From Pollenia angustigena (lineage: Eukaryota; Arthropoda; Insecta; Diptera; Polleniidae), in contig OV884059.1 in assembly GCA_930367215.1 (NCBI GenBank), forward strand, positions 147,682,511-147,746,510: a stretch of 64,000 bases of DNA. The letters run 5' to 3'. Positions 45,611 through 58,111 of the stretch are shown here, piece by piece. The first letter of the stretch is position 1, and each line of letters begins with the position of its first letter. The position numbers were made by a program, and so were the translations under genes. Below the pieces are notes generated by a model that was given only the letters and a program-made list of their open reading frames with translations, did not search any database and had not been told where the DNA came from.

Positions 45611-46542
45611 TTAAATAAAAAGCGCCCGGTTAAATTCATTAACCATTTTGATAACGTATTTATCTTTCTCTTCCATTTCCTTTTTTAGTAATGCCCGCAA
45701 ATCTTGCAAATTTGGCATGGTGTTGCAATCACGAATATTCAGTAAATTCTTAAAAATTTCATCCCATAGGTTTTTGTTCAAATAACGCGGTACATAAGTT
45801 TTATGCATCCAAAAACCTCGTTCATTCTTTTCCACTTCCATATATTTGCCAAAAAGCAAGACATGAAAAACACTGGCTAATCCAAATAAATCTAATTGAT
45901 ACGTCCATGGACGTTGTTCACGCATTTCGGGACACTTAAATGAGTTATCATTGTGTACAAAGGAAAATGTCTGTCCATCTTTAAAAAGTTTCATATCAAT
46001 TGATACACCAAAGTCTATTAATTGCAAAGAGCGTTCAGTTGGGGGGTATGTTAATCTGAAAGAAAAATTTAATCATTACCTTTTTTATTTTATTGTGAAA
46101 TATTTTTAATACTTACTTGTTCATAAGTAAAAAGTTATCAGCTTTAACATCGGCATGTATGATATTAACAGCATGCAAATGATCCATTATTTCCAGTAAT
46201 TCACTAGCCAGCAACAAGACCACATACTCATCGACATTTTTCATTGTATGTTTTTTTATTTTGTTGCAAACTTTAATAAGGGAACCGAAGGCCGAGAATT
46301 TAGATACAAGTATGCTGGAGTTGTTGCCAATAAGCGCATAATCCACACTCATATAAGCCAGAAGCTTAAATAAAAAAATAAATTTTTATTTCGTTTGCGT
46401 AATTTCTAAGTTATATTTTATTTTTACCATTTCATCACTTTTTATCCGTTCTTGTATTTCTAGGCATATATAATATTCCCAATAGTTAGGTGGTCTTTCC
46501 TGTTTCATAGCAACCAGTTTGCCAGAGCTCGATTCTTTTCCG
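45611..46542 (-). CDS. Bub1/BubR1-family protein kinase, last three exons
   Basis: Minus-strand exons are 46542-46428, 46364-46117 and 46055-45611, with 63- and 61-nt introns and GT/AG ends; the frame is continuous across both joins. The first visible exon has SSSGKLVAMKQERPPNYWEY with the nucleotide-binding Lys. The second has HLHAVNIIHADVKADNFLL (catalytic loop) and the third LIDFGVSIDMKLF (DFG) and ends FNRALFI. The KxDNFLL loop and DFGxSIDMKLF are typical of the spindle-checkpoint kinases Bub1/BubR1, which act at kinetochores. Known key residues are present, so it could be active. Earlier exons (TPR, GLEBS) are not in the window; a LINE begins 30 bases upstream in the intron. Bub1 versus BubR1 cannot be decided here. 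Confidence 0.9.
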
Positions 46543-46848
46543 CTGAAATTATTTGTAGATGTTTAATTTTTTTTTTTTATTTATTCATTTATTTACGTAA
46601 TATTAAGCCATTTAGGCCAAAAAATCAATATTACAAGTGATAAATGCTTAAGTTACATACGTATATGTATAATATTTATTAATCTATAAATTAAATTTCA
46701 TGATTTAAACTAACAAAATGAAAATTATAAAAAATATACATAATATCACTTTAGCCACATTAAAAATATAGATATCATAATTATCATCCATCAGCATTTA
46801 ATCAAGATTATTTAGAAAGTCTAAAATTTTTACCCGGAAAAGATTATT

Positions 46849-48148
46849 TTAATAGGAAAAAATACGTTGCGAAAATGGTAAAAAGTTCCAAAGCCTAGCG
46901 ATCCGAACAATAAAAGATTTTTTGAAACAGGATGAAGAGATTCTTGGTATACGAATTAAGGGATTCCTAGAAGAACGCATAAACTCAAAGGAGTTTAATA
47001 ATTCAGGTGGTTTACCATTTTTGATAATTTTATAAAACAAAATCATGTTCCGATATTAAATAAAGTTACTAAAAAAAGTACATCCAAGAAAACTTAATAG
47101 AAATATTAGAAATATGTTCATAACATCTAACATTATAAACAAAACGAACAATTAGATTGAAAATACGCCTAATCATCCTCAAACGCATAGAACCATCAAA
47201 TCATGTGCCAAGTTATACTTTATTCGAAGGGGCAAGTATAAGTTAGTAGAATTCATTTACCCAAAAGAAAGTTTGCCATCCAAATACACACCTAGACACT
47301 TAATATGGTCAAACAAAGAGATATGAGACTTGCTCAAAACTATATTAATATAAAAACGAGTTGTCGGTCCAAACATCATTGCTTTAGACTTACTACGAGT
47401 AATAGATAACGAATTGAAAGAAGTCCATTCACATACCCGATCTAAGCAAAAATTTATATTATTCTGTAAAACATATCGTGATGTCAACTCTGTTTTTAAA
47501 GAGTAAGAAGACATCATCGGCAAAAATGAATGGTTTGCATAACGATGTAGTAACAAAATCAGATAAGCTATTAATATATAACGTAAAAAGTAGTGGCCCT
47601 AAAACGGATCCCTGAGGTATACCCGTAGTTAAGATACGCAAAGCAGAAGTAACACCATAATATTCTACATATTGAGATCTACCAGCCAAATATGAAAAAA
47701 TGAGTTTACAAGCAGATTTAGAGAAATTATATTCATCCCTTTGTTTCCTCATCATCGTATAATGACAAAAAGAACCAAAAGCATTAGCAAGATCAAGAGA
47801 AATAAGGACACTAAGATTATTCTCATTAATATTTTGACGGACATGCTCAGTAAGATCAAGAATCATCAGCGTAGAACTATAGCCATTGCGAAATCCATAT
47901 TGGTTGTTACTTACATTCAAAAAAGAAGAATCCAACATTTGCTGTTTCATTATATACTCAAGAACTTTAGACAAATCCGGAAGGATAGAAATTGGTCTAA
48001 GATCTCCGGGTTCATTTTCTTCTCGTGTTTTAGGAGTTGGAGTAACACGGGAAATATTCCAAGCTTTCGGAAAAATAGAAGTAGTTAAAATGGTATTTAA
48101 TAGAAGCTGTATATATCTAGACAAAAAAGGAAATACCATTTTAATCAT
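46849..48148 (-). pseudogene. CR1-like LINE ORF2, reverse transcriptase part
   Basis: On the minus strand, 48148-47459 gives LRPISILPDLSK, LISLDLANAFGS, GIPQGSVLGPLLFTLYINSL and FIFADDVFLLF. A frameshift follows near 47480, and 47556-47257 continues with CEWTSFNSLSI and KAMMFGP to HIKCLGVYLDGKLS. The tail at 47046-46849 has SFIVRIARLWNFLPF. Catalytic residues are readable but the frame is broken. Confidence 0.86.
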
Positions 48149-48699
48149 GCGAGCTGGAACATTGTCAACTCCTAACGATTGAGACCGAACTTTATCAAGT
48201 GCATCAATAACCTCTAATTCTGAAACGCAATGAAAGGAAAAACAATTAGGAGATTAAATAAAGTCGTTAAAACCAAAATTTTCCAAAATATCACTGCCAC
48301 CCACTACCAACAAAGAAATCATTCAATAAATTGACATTTCCAAAAAAGTTTTCCGAATCAGAGTCTAAGTAACCATGGCTTTTTAGGGTTCTCCATACAT
48401 TACGAGCATCCATATTACGAAATATTTTAGAGAAATAATTTCTCTTAACCTTTCTAATAACAGATTTTACTCTATTACGGTATCTACAATAAATTCTCCG
48501 TTTCGGAGCGATTAGTCATATAGGAACGGTAAGCCAATAACTAATAGATTTAGCAAACACAATTTGTTTTGAATTAATCCAATTAGACTTGTTTCCACAA
48601 ACTTTCCTTTTGACCAAAGGAACAAATGTAAGAATAGTATTAAATACAGAAGTTAAAGATTCGCACATTTCGGTTAACATTGCCTAAAGGGATATCCGA

Positions 48700-50412
48700 A
48701 AAATCAGTTAGACAAAAAGGTAGATACTTCGTCCCAATTCATAGATTCAAAATCACGATATTCAATATATTCAACCGTTTTGTCAAACGTCACATCAAAA
48801 GAGGCCTGCATTAATGTTTGGTGAGAAATTAAAGGACATTGGAATTGATAAGAAAACTTAGTCTGACAATCACTGCTTACCAACCAAAAATCAATTAAAG
48901 ATGGTGGGCATAGAATTATGGACAACAGATAAATTATTTCTTAAGCACATAGTCCTCATATCGATAGATTTAACTGGGTCAAACATATTAAAGTTAAAAT
49001 CTCCAACCACAACAATATTTGCGCAAGCAAGAAACAAATCACTATGAAAATTCTCGAATGAAACAAGATCACCATAGGGTAAATAGACAACAATTAGTAT
49101 TGTGGTTATTTTGTTGAACTATTTATGGTTTTTAATCCAAATTTTTTAATATTTTTAATTAGGCTTAAGTTCATGAAATTTAATCTTTATTAAATTATTT
49201 TTATGAAGAAAGGAATTTTACAACATGAAAATCAATTTAAATTGTTATTGATAATCTTTCATTCTTGACGTGGCTCGGGCTCGAACCCTGGCCGGCAGGT
49301 TACCATGACATGTTTCGATCGCAACCACTCGATCTCCTCAGATGGAGATCGAGTGGTTCAAGTTGTGCTGAAAAAGGTCAACAGAAAAGAGAAAGACCAA
49401 GTGAAAAAAAACAAAAAAATGTACTTGGACTTCAAGAAAAATTCTTGACGAAAGTACGAAAAAACAGAAGTAAAGGAAAAAACATGTAAAATCAATTAAA
49501 ATGGATAATCATTCAGGAAAGCAAATTTCGATCTACCAAATGTTAAAATACAATTTGGTTTAAGGATTGATGTTTGACTAGTGACGTCAGCAGTCGTCGA
49601 TGGCTGCGAGTGTAAGACGGCAAATCCATCTGAGGAGATCGAGTGGTTGCGATCGAAACATGTCATGGTAACCTGCCGGCCAGGGTTCGAGCCCGAGCCA
49701 CGTCAAGAATGAAAGATTATCAATAACAATTTAAATTGATTTTCATGTTGTAAAATTCCTTTCTTCATAAAAATAATTTAATAAAGATTAAATTTCATGA
49801 ACTTAAGCCTAATTAAAAATAGTAAATAGACAACTCTGAACATTTTGTGTTCATTAGCAACAATTTCAATAAAAAGAGACTCACAGATCCCAGGCTCAGA
49901 AGATTTAGACTATTTTCTATTTAGGACCAACAGATATATACATACATACCAACACCACCTTCTCTTGAGTTTAAGCGATTATTGCGACAAAATTTATAAC
50001 CAGATATCTCAACAGCTCGATTAGATACATACGGTTTTAACCAAGCCTCAGTAATAGCAAAAATACTAATAGATGAACCAACTTAAAAAGATCTAAGCTC
50101 ATCAACTTTCGAAAAACTTGCAGAAGGTCTTATGCTTTGGCAGTTAAGATGAGCTACGTTGACTTTATGATCATAAACTCGCAATGCTGCATCTATATCA
50201 GATTTGCTACAGAGTACCGGACCAATATTATGAGTAGAAGACATCAAAGTAAAAACAAAATGATGCAGTGGGGAACCATAAAGATAAAGGATAACTATAT
50301 ATAAATATATAAATATAAAATATACATTAATAAAATTCAAATTACATTGCGGAGTCCGATCGTGATTGTCATGAAAGACGGACGTCTTGCGGAAAGTGAT
50401 AATAATATTCAT
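48700..50412 (-). pseudogene. CR1-like LINE ORF2, endonuclease part, interrupted
   Basis: From 50412 the minus frame includes KVNVAHLNCQSIRPSASFSK. After a stop come FAITEAWLK (catalytic Glu), GYKFCRNN and REGGVGMYV to about 49900. A SINE-like element interrupts at 49092-49821. Then VVYLPYGD, NIVVVGDFNFNMF (Asp/Asn) and, at 48925-48704, SLIDFWLVSSD follow. It is similar to the endonuclease at 23614. Confidence 0.82.
49092..49821. mobile_element. 730-bp inverted-repeat insertion with tRNA-like box B, SINE-like
   Basis: It is flanked by GTAAATAGACAAC (49079-49091 and 49822-49834), a 13-bp direct repeat of the kind made by LINE-type insertion. The arms (about 49152-49340 and 49628-49820) are near-perfect inverted repeats. 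Each arm has the pol III box-B-like GGTTCGAGCCC (49684-49694, complement at 49277-49287). A box-A-like TGGCTGCGAGTG is at about 49600. It looks like two SINE-like copies head to head; I cannot assign a tRNA parent. Confidence 0.68.
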
Positions 50413-50517
50413 TTGTTCTATGTATTTTTTTTTCTTAACGCATATTTTTATTGCATTGTTGTTTTAACTAGAGAAAGAGACTCTTCAACAACAGATTAAA
50501 AATAAATTCAAAAGGTT

Positions 50518-51740
50518 ATGTCAGAGCTGAATGCTCAACATTCCTTAATCAACAAAAACAATGTAAATAATCCATCAATACAAAATAATGTTAAATCAGA
50601 AAACGATAGAAAAAGAAAAAGTGAAGCAATAAGTGTAACAATGGCTAAACAACTAAAAAATAATTACTATGCTATTCTTGACAACGATAAAAAATGTAAC
50701 GAGGAATATTTAAAAATATTTGAAAAACATGTTTAAGAGCACGAACAAGCAACAGCATCTAGTTGTCCCACAAGAGATAATAATTTAAATAACAATACTC
50801 CAAGTAATGTAAATAAAACAAGCAACACTCAAAACAAAAACAAAAAAAACCTTTCAACGTTTTTTTTTGGTGTGGATGCTAATGAACTTATTAAGTTTAT
50901 GAAAAAAGGTCTTAATTTAAAAGACTTTAAAATAAGAGAATTTTACAACAAAAAAATATATCTTTATGTGTCATCAATGGATGATTACAACAGAGTTAAA
51001 GCATATTTACAAAAAACAAAAACAAACTTTTTTACTTTTACTCCAAAAGATATAAAAACAAAAACATTCTTACATAAAGGCCTCAGTGCTAACATGGATA
51101 CTAATGAAATTTTGGAAGAACTAAGAGTATTACAAAATGAGAACTTGAAATTTATAAAAGTAAACCAATTTAAAACCAAAAAGTCAATAAGTGAGAACTA
51201 TGCTCTTCCAATTTATTTAGTCCAAATAAGTAGCAATAGTAAAAGTAACGAATAACATACAATTTAGGGTTTGCAGCATCGCTGTATTCGATGCTATCTT
51301 GCTAAAAGATGTGTTAAATGCAACGAAAGCCATGGAGTTGGGGAATGTACCCTAAATAGCATACCTGTGAATGAAAGGGATAAACTGTTTTGTCTGCTGT
51401 GTGGTAAACATGGCCATCCGGCGTCATATAAGGGATGCGAAAAATATAAAGAAATTCAACAAAAGCTTCGCGCCAAAAAACAAATTTTGAAACAAAATAG
51501 ATCTCCAAATACATCATATAATATTAATCCAAATATGGGCTTTGCTGATACTCTAAAAAACAATAATACACCAAATCAAAATAACACAAACCCGATACAA
51601 ATGGCTTAAGAAGAGTTTAAAAATTCCATGCAAAATCTTTCTAATCAAATAGTTAATTTCGTAAACAATTACAAATACAATCATCAAGAATAGATTCCAT
51701 CTTTTCTATGTTAGAAGCTTGAATTATTACCATGGCTGAA
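50518..51740 (+). pseudogene. Jockey-like LINE ORF1 (gag-like), three stops
   Basis: From the ATG at 50518 the frame gives an Asn/Lys-rich N-terminus, a stop at 50734, then (50872-51255) a segment with TFTPKDIKTKTFLHKGL, as in the domain before the zinc knuckles of Jockey-type ORF1 proteins. After two more stops, CIRCYLAKRCVKCNESHGVG, ECTL and CLLCGKHGHPASYKGC give three zinc knuckles (51271-51470). The Gln/Asn-rich tail ends near 51740. ORF1 would bind LINE RNA. Confidence 0.82.
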
Positions 51741-52510
51741 AGTATTGTAAAAATTATGAATATAATACAAATTAACGTTAATTCTCTTATAAGATTAAGT
51801 AGACGATACGAATTATGCAATTTTATAAGCAAATATGATCCGGACTTAGTACTTCTAATGCCCGTTTTCACAACTTACTGATAGCTTAAAGTAGACTTTA
51901 AATGGCCTTACAAAAAGTGTTCCATTACTAAAACTTTACTTTAACCTAAAGTGAGCGATAAAGTAGATTAAGGTTAATCCTACCTGGTAGGTTAAAATAA
52001 AGTTGTAATAGTGGAATACTTTTTGTACGGGCGGTAAAATCTTACCTTTAACTATCGGTAAGTTGTGAAAACGGGCCTAAATGAAACAAAATTAAATAAA
52101 CGACATAAGATTACCTTTAAAGATTACCATTTTATACGCAAAGGGAGGTGGAACGGGAGTTTTAATAAAACAAGACATCAAATATCAAAACTATACCAAC
52201 AATACTATTAATTCTTTTAAAGTTTTGGAAACTTGTATTTTAAAAATTCCATTGATTGCAAATAAAACGCTGTTTGTAATATCGGCTTATTTTCCTTTGG
52301 GGAACAATAATAACCACTTGAAAACCGAATTATTACAACTTTTTCAATCCCTAAATTTACAAAACACCAATAACTTTTATATATTGGCGGGAGACCTCAA
52401 TTGCAAACATATGGATTGGGGTAATGACTCAAACAATGTAAAAGGTAATATGCTAAAAGAATGGCTATTAGGTAATGAAATACTATTTAGATCAGAGAAC
52501 TGCAAAATCA
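51731..52510 (+). pseudogene. Jockey-like LINE ORF2, endonuclease part
   Basis: ATG at 51731: IIQINVNSLIRLSRRYEL and PDLVLL before a MITE at 51859-52077. Reading resumes as NETKLNKRHK (catalytic Glu), then a frameshift near 52145 and, from 52225, SAYFPLGNN, YILAGDLNCKHMDWG (Asp/Asn). The end of the domain is lost at the insertion that starts near 52511. Confidence 0.83.
51859..52077. mobile_element. 219-bp MITE, TGCCCGTTTTCACAAC ends
   Basis: The ends (T/G)GCCCGTTTTCACAACTTAC pair as inverted repeats. TAA is duplicated at 51856-51858 and 52078-52080 (PIF/Harbinger type). Removing it plus one TAA rejoins LVLL to NETKL in frame. Confidence 0.88.
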
Positions 52511-54414
52511 CTATTTTTCTTGATTTATTCATACGCTAAAATTTACATTCAATCTTTGCTTGCAAAACAAAGTTCCACGTTGGTAATTTTTACATCGTTT
52601 CGTTCACATTTGATTTTTGCATTTATTCATTTTTTATTGAAAGTGCTTTATTTACATTTTTGTTGCGCATGCAATATAACACAAATGTGTAAATTCAAAG
52701 GAACACATTCTTATACTTTTGCATTCAAGTAGTCATTGTCCACTCGGTGGTGGTTGTTAATGGTAAACTATAAACCACTCGAAGAGACGCTTTTTTAAAA
52801 TTAACAACAATAACAAGAATACATTTTACCTACATACAAAACTACTGTACTTTTAAAAAAATTCTGTTTCTATGGAAATTGTTTGTATGTACCAGTGTTG
52901 CCAAAACTTGGTGACCAAAAATGGCTAAATTTACGGAAAATAATGGCTAAAAATGGGCTAAAAAATGGCTAAAAGCTTTTTTAAATAAAAACACATTAAA
53001 ATTCAATAACAGAACAGAAATAATTAATTTAAAGTTGTTTACGATAAAATTGTGAGTTAAGATCAATTTGTTAAATAAGAATAAACGTAAATTAATATTA
53101 AAAAATTAAATCATCGAAAAATTCGATGTCGTTATTGTTCATCTCATAGGAATCATTCACTCATTAGTTTCAAATAATCATAAGTTTTAAATAATTTGAA
53201 GGTAAATCATAATCACGACAACATTTACCCAACCTTTTGAGTCCAGATCTACAATAAAAAATAAGTAAGAAAGAAAAGTCGGTTAAACCCGACTTTATGA
53301 TACCTTACACCACATTAGAACCTTTGTACCAAATTTTATCAAATAATCTCTAAATTGCGACCTGTACTTTGCGCACAAGGTTTACATGGACAGCCAGCCA
53401 GCCGGACAAACATCGTTAATTCGACTCAGAAAGTGATTCTGAGTCAATCGGTATACGTAAAGGTGCGCTAAGGACCAATATTTTAAGGTGTTACAGACAT
53501 CAGCACAAACACACCCTCTTCACTATTGTGGTGGTGGTATAAATATTGTATTGTTATGGTAAAAATATTTACCTATTTGATAAAATCGAATTAACGGTTG
53601 CTTAATGTAACCTATTTCTCAAATTACTTTTAACGATGTTTACTTGGCTAAATACCCTAAACACTTCAACATTAGACCATGGAAGTGAGAGCAACTTTAT
53701 AGTCAATTCTGAAATTTCTAATACAATTTTGTTACCGCCTGCATCCCTTTATTGAAATACTTGCAACCAGAAAAAACAGCGATGTTTGTTTAGATCGATT
53801 TTATAAATTTAATAGTGGAATACTGTTCCTTAATTTTGAAAGATGTTTCAACGTCATAGTTTATAGCGATGTTCAACATTTGTAGAAGTTGTGATTTAAA
53901 TTAAAGGCGTTTTAATTGTTCAAAATGATTATTTTACACTAATAACATAAAAATTATTCTTTTAAAAGAAAAACGGCAAAAAAATGTTATGGCTAAACAG
54001 TTGAAAAATGGCTAAAAAAAATGGCTAATGGCTAAACTCATTTTTTAATGGCTAAACAGGGTGAAAAATGGCTAAATCTAGCCACTAAATGGCTAAATTG
54101 GCAACACTGGTATGTACCTACATATGTATGTGCGTTTAGTTGCATTTCAATTTTTTTTTTTCTTGTACTACATAGTTAATGCTGAATGAATACATGAGTA
54201 ATAATTGCTTCATTTCTGGCTTTTTTGTTTGTATTTTTTTTTCTTTGCCAAAACAATCATTGTCGCAAAGAACACACAAACAACTTTATTAAAAAACGAA
54301 GCTAACGATTGTATAAATAACAAAGCACGATGTGCGTTATTTGAATGACTGCAAACCAGCAGCGAATATTTGCGGTTGCGCAAATACCCTTAAGAAATTC
54401 CTGCTTCCCTTTTT
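52511..54414. mobile_element. Insertion or replacement in Jockey-like ORF2, about 1.9 kb
   Basis: The LINE is lost after GNEILFRSENCKIT (about 52510) and resumes at KQTNWKKFRNSIEND (about 54415). The endonuclease C-terminus is missing. Outside the nested hAT element (52893-54109) the flanks hold no gene, and their type is unknown. Confidence 0.55.
52893..54109. mobile_element. hAT-like non-autonomous element, 1217 bp
   Basis: Ends CAGTGTTGCCAA and complement, perfect 8-bp duplication GTATGTAC (52885-52892, 54110-54117). AATGGCTAAA words repeat many times close to both ends, as subterminal transposase-binding repeats do in hAT elements. No transposase frame remains. Confidence 0.92.
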
Positions 54415-57130
54415 AATTACAAGCAAACTAACTGGAAAAAATTTAGGAATAGTATTGAAAACGATTATAACATTAATAAACTTATCCCAAATCAGAAAAA
54501 TCTCACTAATTCAGAAATAGATTTTTACCTTTACAAGCTAAATGACATGATAAATCGTGCAATTGAAAAATCGGTTCCTAAATTTCAAAACATTGATTCA
54601 ACAAAAAAATTAACGAATTCAACTATAACGAAATTGCAATTAGAAAAAAGTAAAATTTTAACATTAATCAAAAAACACAATCGATTGGAGCGCTTATTAT
54701 TACCAGTTGAACTTAATTTACTAAAATGCAAAATCAAGCTAATCAAAAAGCTTATTAATGATAATTTTACTATAGCAGTCAATACACTTGTGCCAGAGAA
54801 ACTTAAAAATATTAATCATAAGAACTCCTCAAATATGTTTGGTGAAGCAAAAAAACAGTTTAGATCAATACAACCGGTGAATATTAATACTCTTCAAATC
54901 CCACTAGGTGAGGAATTTTTAATAAGAAATGCGGGTATATCACCTGACGAGCTAGAAAGGGATGGCGAAAATAGTAACTTTATAGTAAAAGAGCAGAGTC
55001 AAATTTTGAACACCATCGGGGCTTATCTAAAGTCAATCCATTCTTTTAAAGAAATCGATCCTCAAAATAGAGTGCATATGGATGTGGATACTTGTTTCAA
55101 AACTTTTTTGGAAGAAAAAAATGAATATGAAACTAATCTTTCATCCCTTTTAACATTTACAGATTACTTCAAGGCTAACGAGGTAAACGAATCCATATAC
55201 GAGAATTATTTTATAACGAATAGTTCGTTGTTATACATTTTCAAAAGTTTGAAAAAAAAAACTTTCCTCAGGTTTAGTCAATATCCCAAATATAAAGGGT
55301 ATTCATTTCAGTTTTTTTATTTGTTGGAAAAATGGAAAAGTGGAAAAATGTAATTTTTGCTACAACAACCACAAGAAAAAAAATTCCACCAAAAGTTACA
55401 TTTTTATCAGACTATAACCAAGTGTAAAAAAGTCAGGATAAAAAGATGTAATTTTCCGCTTTAAACGTCAAACGAAATGATGTTGCCATTCATAAAAAAT
55501 TGCTAATTTTTAATACAAAGTACGAAAAATTTCATCTCTTTTTATAAAATCTTGAATTGAACAACTCTGATTTTAAAAATTATTTTTTATAGTTACAACA
55601 TTTCAAAGATAACTTATTTTTCATTTAATCTTTCAAAAAGAACAATTCATATTAAATATGTGTTCAATGAAAAAAGTTATTAAAAAAAAAGAAATGGGGT
55701 CAAAAAAATTGACAGAAGCTGAAGTTAATAAAATACTCGACTTTTTGGCAGACAATCGCCATTTTGAGTAACTTTTTGTAGTCGAATATTATGATGAAAA
55801 TAACAATAATACTTCGTTTTAAATTTAATAATCAATTAATTCACTTTTAACACTTTTGTTCGGCATATTAAAAAATATCAATTACTTCCACGAATTATTT
55901 GACAGATTTTTTTGACAGTTTGTAAAAAAAAAAAAAAAACCCCCCGTTCACGTCAATAAGAGTGTAATTTTTCTTTTTTCCATTTTTCCAACCAAAAAAA
56001 ATTTAAATGAATACCCTTATAGTATTAAAAAATATTCCTGATGTTATGGTCCGTGAATATTGCACTCTTTTTAATAACATGCTTAACAATTCCTATTTTC
56101 CTCGAGCATGGAAAGTAGCGAAAGTTGTAATTTTGCCCAAAAGGGGTAGGGATACATGTAACCTAAAAAATCTTCGTGCTATTAGTTTACTTCCAAATAT
56201 TAGTAAAGTTTTTGAAATTTGTGTAAACAATAATTTAGTTAAATTCTGTGAAAAAAATCAACTAAATAATGAGAGACAATTCGGTTTCAAATTCAAACAC
56301 TCAACAATTCACGCAACACATCTGTTGGTGTCAAATATTCATTGGAACCTCAATAAATCATTGTGCACAGGTGCCTGTTTGATTGATTTCGAAAAGGCGT
56401 TTGATAGCATTTGTATACCGGCATTAATTTTCAAATTATTGAAATATAAAATACCTTTATATCTAATTATTCTCTTGCACAACATGTTAAACAACAAATC
56501 TTTTCTAGTTTGCAATAGGAAACAAATAAGTACAAAAAAATTTAGTGAATGGTCTTCAACAGGGAACAGTGAATTCCCCAATTCTATTTAATATTTTTAT
56601 ATTAGATCTATTAACGAAAATTGATAATATCATTGCTTTTGCAGATGATATTATAATATATCACACCGATAATAAAATAGAAAAAATTAATAATGAATTA
56701 CAAACATATTTTAAAATAGCTGAAAAATACGCAATAGACTGGAAAATGAAAATTAACTTTAACAAATGTGAAACCATTCTCTTCCGTCCACCAGTAGGAA
56801 AATGTAATTCCAACATAAGAACAAAATGGAAAGATTTTGGTATAACATCAAATACCAATATACGTATCCCCAACAAACAAGTTGTAAAATACTTGGGAAT
56901 TAAACTAGATAAGTTTTTATATTTCAATGCTCATATAACTGCACAAATAATTAAAGCAAGAAATGCTTTTTTCATGTACAAAAAGCTGTTCTATTCAATC
57001 ACTTATTAGACCTATTATAACATACGGTTGCCAAATATGGTTTAACATTTCCCCATCATATATGGAGAAAATTCGAGTGTTTGAAAGAAAGTGTCTAAGA
57101 TAATGCACAGCGCTGTATAGATCTCCAAAT
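54415..57130 (+). pseudogene. Jockey-like LINE ORF2, reverse transcriptase part
   Basis: The linker is open at 54415-55290, interrupted by the 55295-56017 element. Then LRAISLLPNISKVFE, CLIDFEKAFDSI (catalytic Asp), a shift near 56545, GLQQGTVNSPILFNIF and IIAFADDIIIY (Asp pair). It ends ITYGCQIWFNISPSYMEKI and stops near 57100. Removing the 723-bp insertion restores NIPNIVLKNIPDVM. Clade call is from motif style and zinc-knuckle ORF1. Confidence 0.86.
55295..56017. mobile_element. 723-bp inverted-repeat element, AAGGGTATTCATTT ends
   Basis: The ends pair over about 60 bp (AGGGTATTCATTT..GTTGGAAAAATGGAAAA). TATA is present at 55291-55294 and 56018-56021 as a 4-bp duplication. Removing element and one TATA restores the LINE frame exactly. 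The superfamily is not determined. Confidence 0.83.
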
Positions 57131-57134
57131 AGTA

Positions 57135-58109
57135 CACTCACAATATTATTACAGTAACGGACTGTAGTTTATTTAAGAAATATTCCGTTCAGTCATTTTT
57201 AAATAAATAAACATTTAAAATTCCAAGCAAATTTATTTTTAACTGATTCTAACAGTTATTCAAAAAACTAAGTACATATTAATACTGATTTTCAGTTGCA
57301 GTTAATATTGTCCGTTGATTGAGTTAAATTCTTCTTTATGATAAATTAAATATAATATAATTAAATTATATAAATTAATTGTCAAAAAATTAACTACATA
57401 TTCCGTAAATACAAATAAATATGCAGTTATTTTATAAAATTTTACTGTCAAAAATTCAACACCATATTCAGTTAAAACAATTAAATATTCAGTTATTTTA
57501 TATAAATGTACTACCAAAAATTAATTTTTACTTATCTATAAAAAATGAATTGCTTGTTTTGTGTAAGCAATACCCATTTTCTATTTGTTAATATAATTTA
57601 GTTAAATACATCAAATTTTAAAAGTAAAATAATTGCGAAGCCATACCGGCCATGCTGCTGGTGTCTTGATAATTGAGAGTTCTTCTGTAAACAACGTGGT
57701 CAGTATAACAAAAGTAAAACAAACGTGTGTAACAGGGTAAGTAAATAATAATATTCTGCCTATCTCGCTTATAAGAAAAACAAGCGGACGAAAATTTAAT
57801 GAAATAACTGAATATTTTATTGTTTTTACTGAATATGGGGTCAATTTTTTGACAGTAAAATTTTATAAAATAACTGAATATTTAATTGTTTTTACTGAAT
57901 ATGGTGTTGAATTTTTGACAGTAAAATTTTACAAAAGAACTGAATATTTATTTGATATTACGGAATATGGTGTTGAATTTTTGACAGTAAAAATTAAATG
58001 AACTTTTTGTTAAAAATAAATGAAAAATAAGTAGACCGGTTTTTAATTGAAGTTTCATTTATTTTATATTACAATTTCACTTAATTTTACGTACAGAATA
58101 TTGTGAGTG
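57135..58109. mobile_element. 975-bp MITE, CACTCACAATATT ends, TA target site
   Basis: CACTCACAATATT and complement are at the ends, with TA duplicated (57133-57134, 58110-58111). The interior repeats ACTGAATATGGTGTTGAATT and relatives in both orientations. Removal rejoins LYRSPNS to NYKKYISNQKL in frame. Same family as 30665-31201. Confidence 0.87.
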
Positions 58110-58111
58110 TA

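Larger units (their letters stand above)
46570..50412 (-). mobile_element. Decayed CR1-like LINE inside kinase-gene intron
   Basis: The minus-strand element runs from an ORF2 start near 50412 to a 3' end with TTGGCCTAAATGGCTTAATA and an AAATAAAT-like tail at about 46570-46610. It is a relative of the LINE at 22140-31876 but old, with stops and shifts throughout, and lacks ORF1 (5' truncated at the plus-strand LINE). Same orientation as the kinase gene. Confidence 0.88.

Noticed and set aside
49560..49700. Possible functional tRNA gene
   Set aside because: A box-B-like motif is present but I could not draw acceptor, D and anticodon stems; it is part of a repeated inverted element.
54585..54782. 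Minus-strand frames over the Jockey-like and I-like LINEs (also 56339-56581 and 60560-61138)
   Set aside because: These are shadows of the plus-strand LINE proteins, with low-complexity composition.
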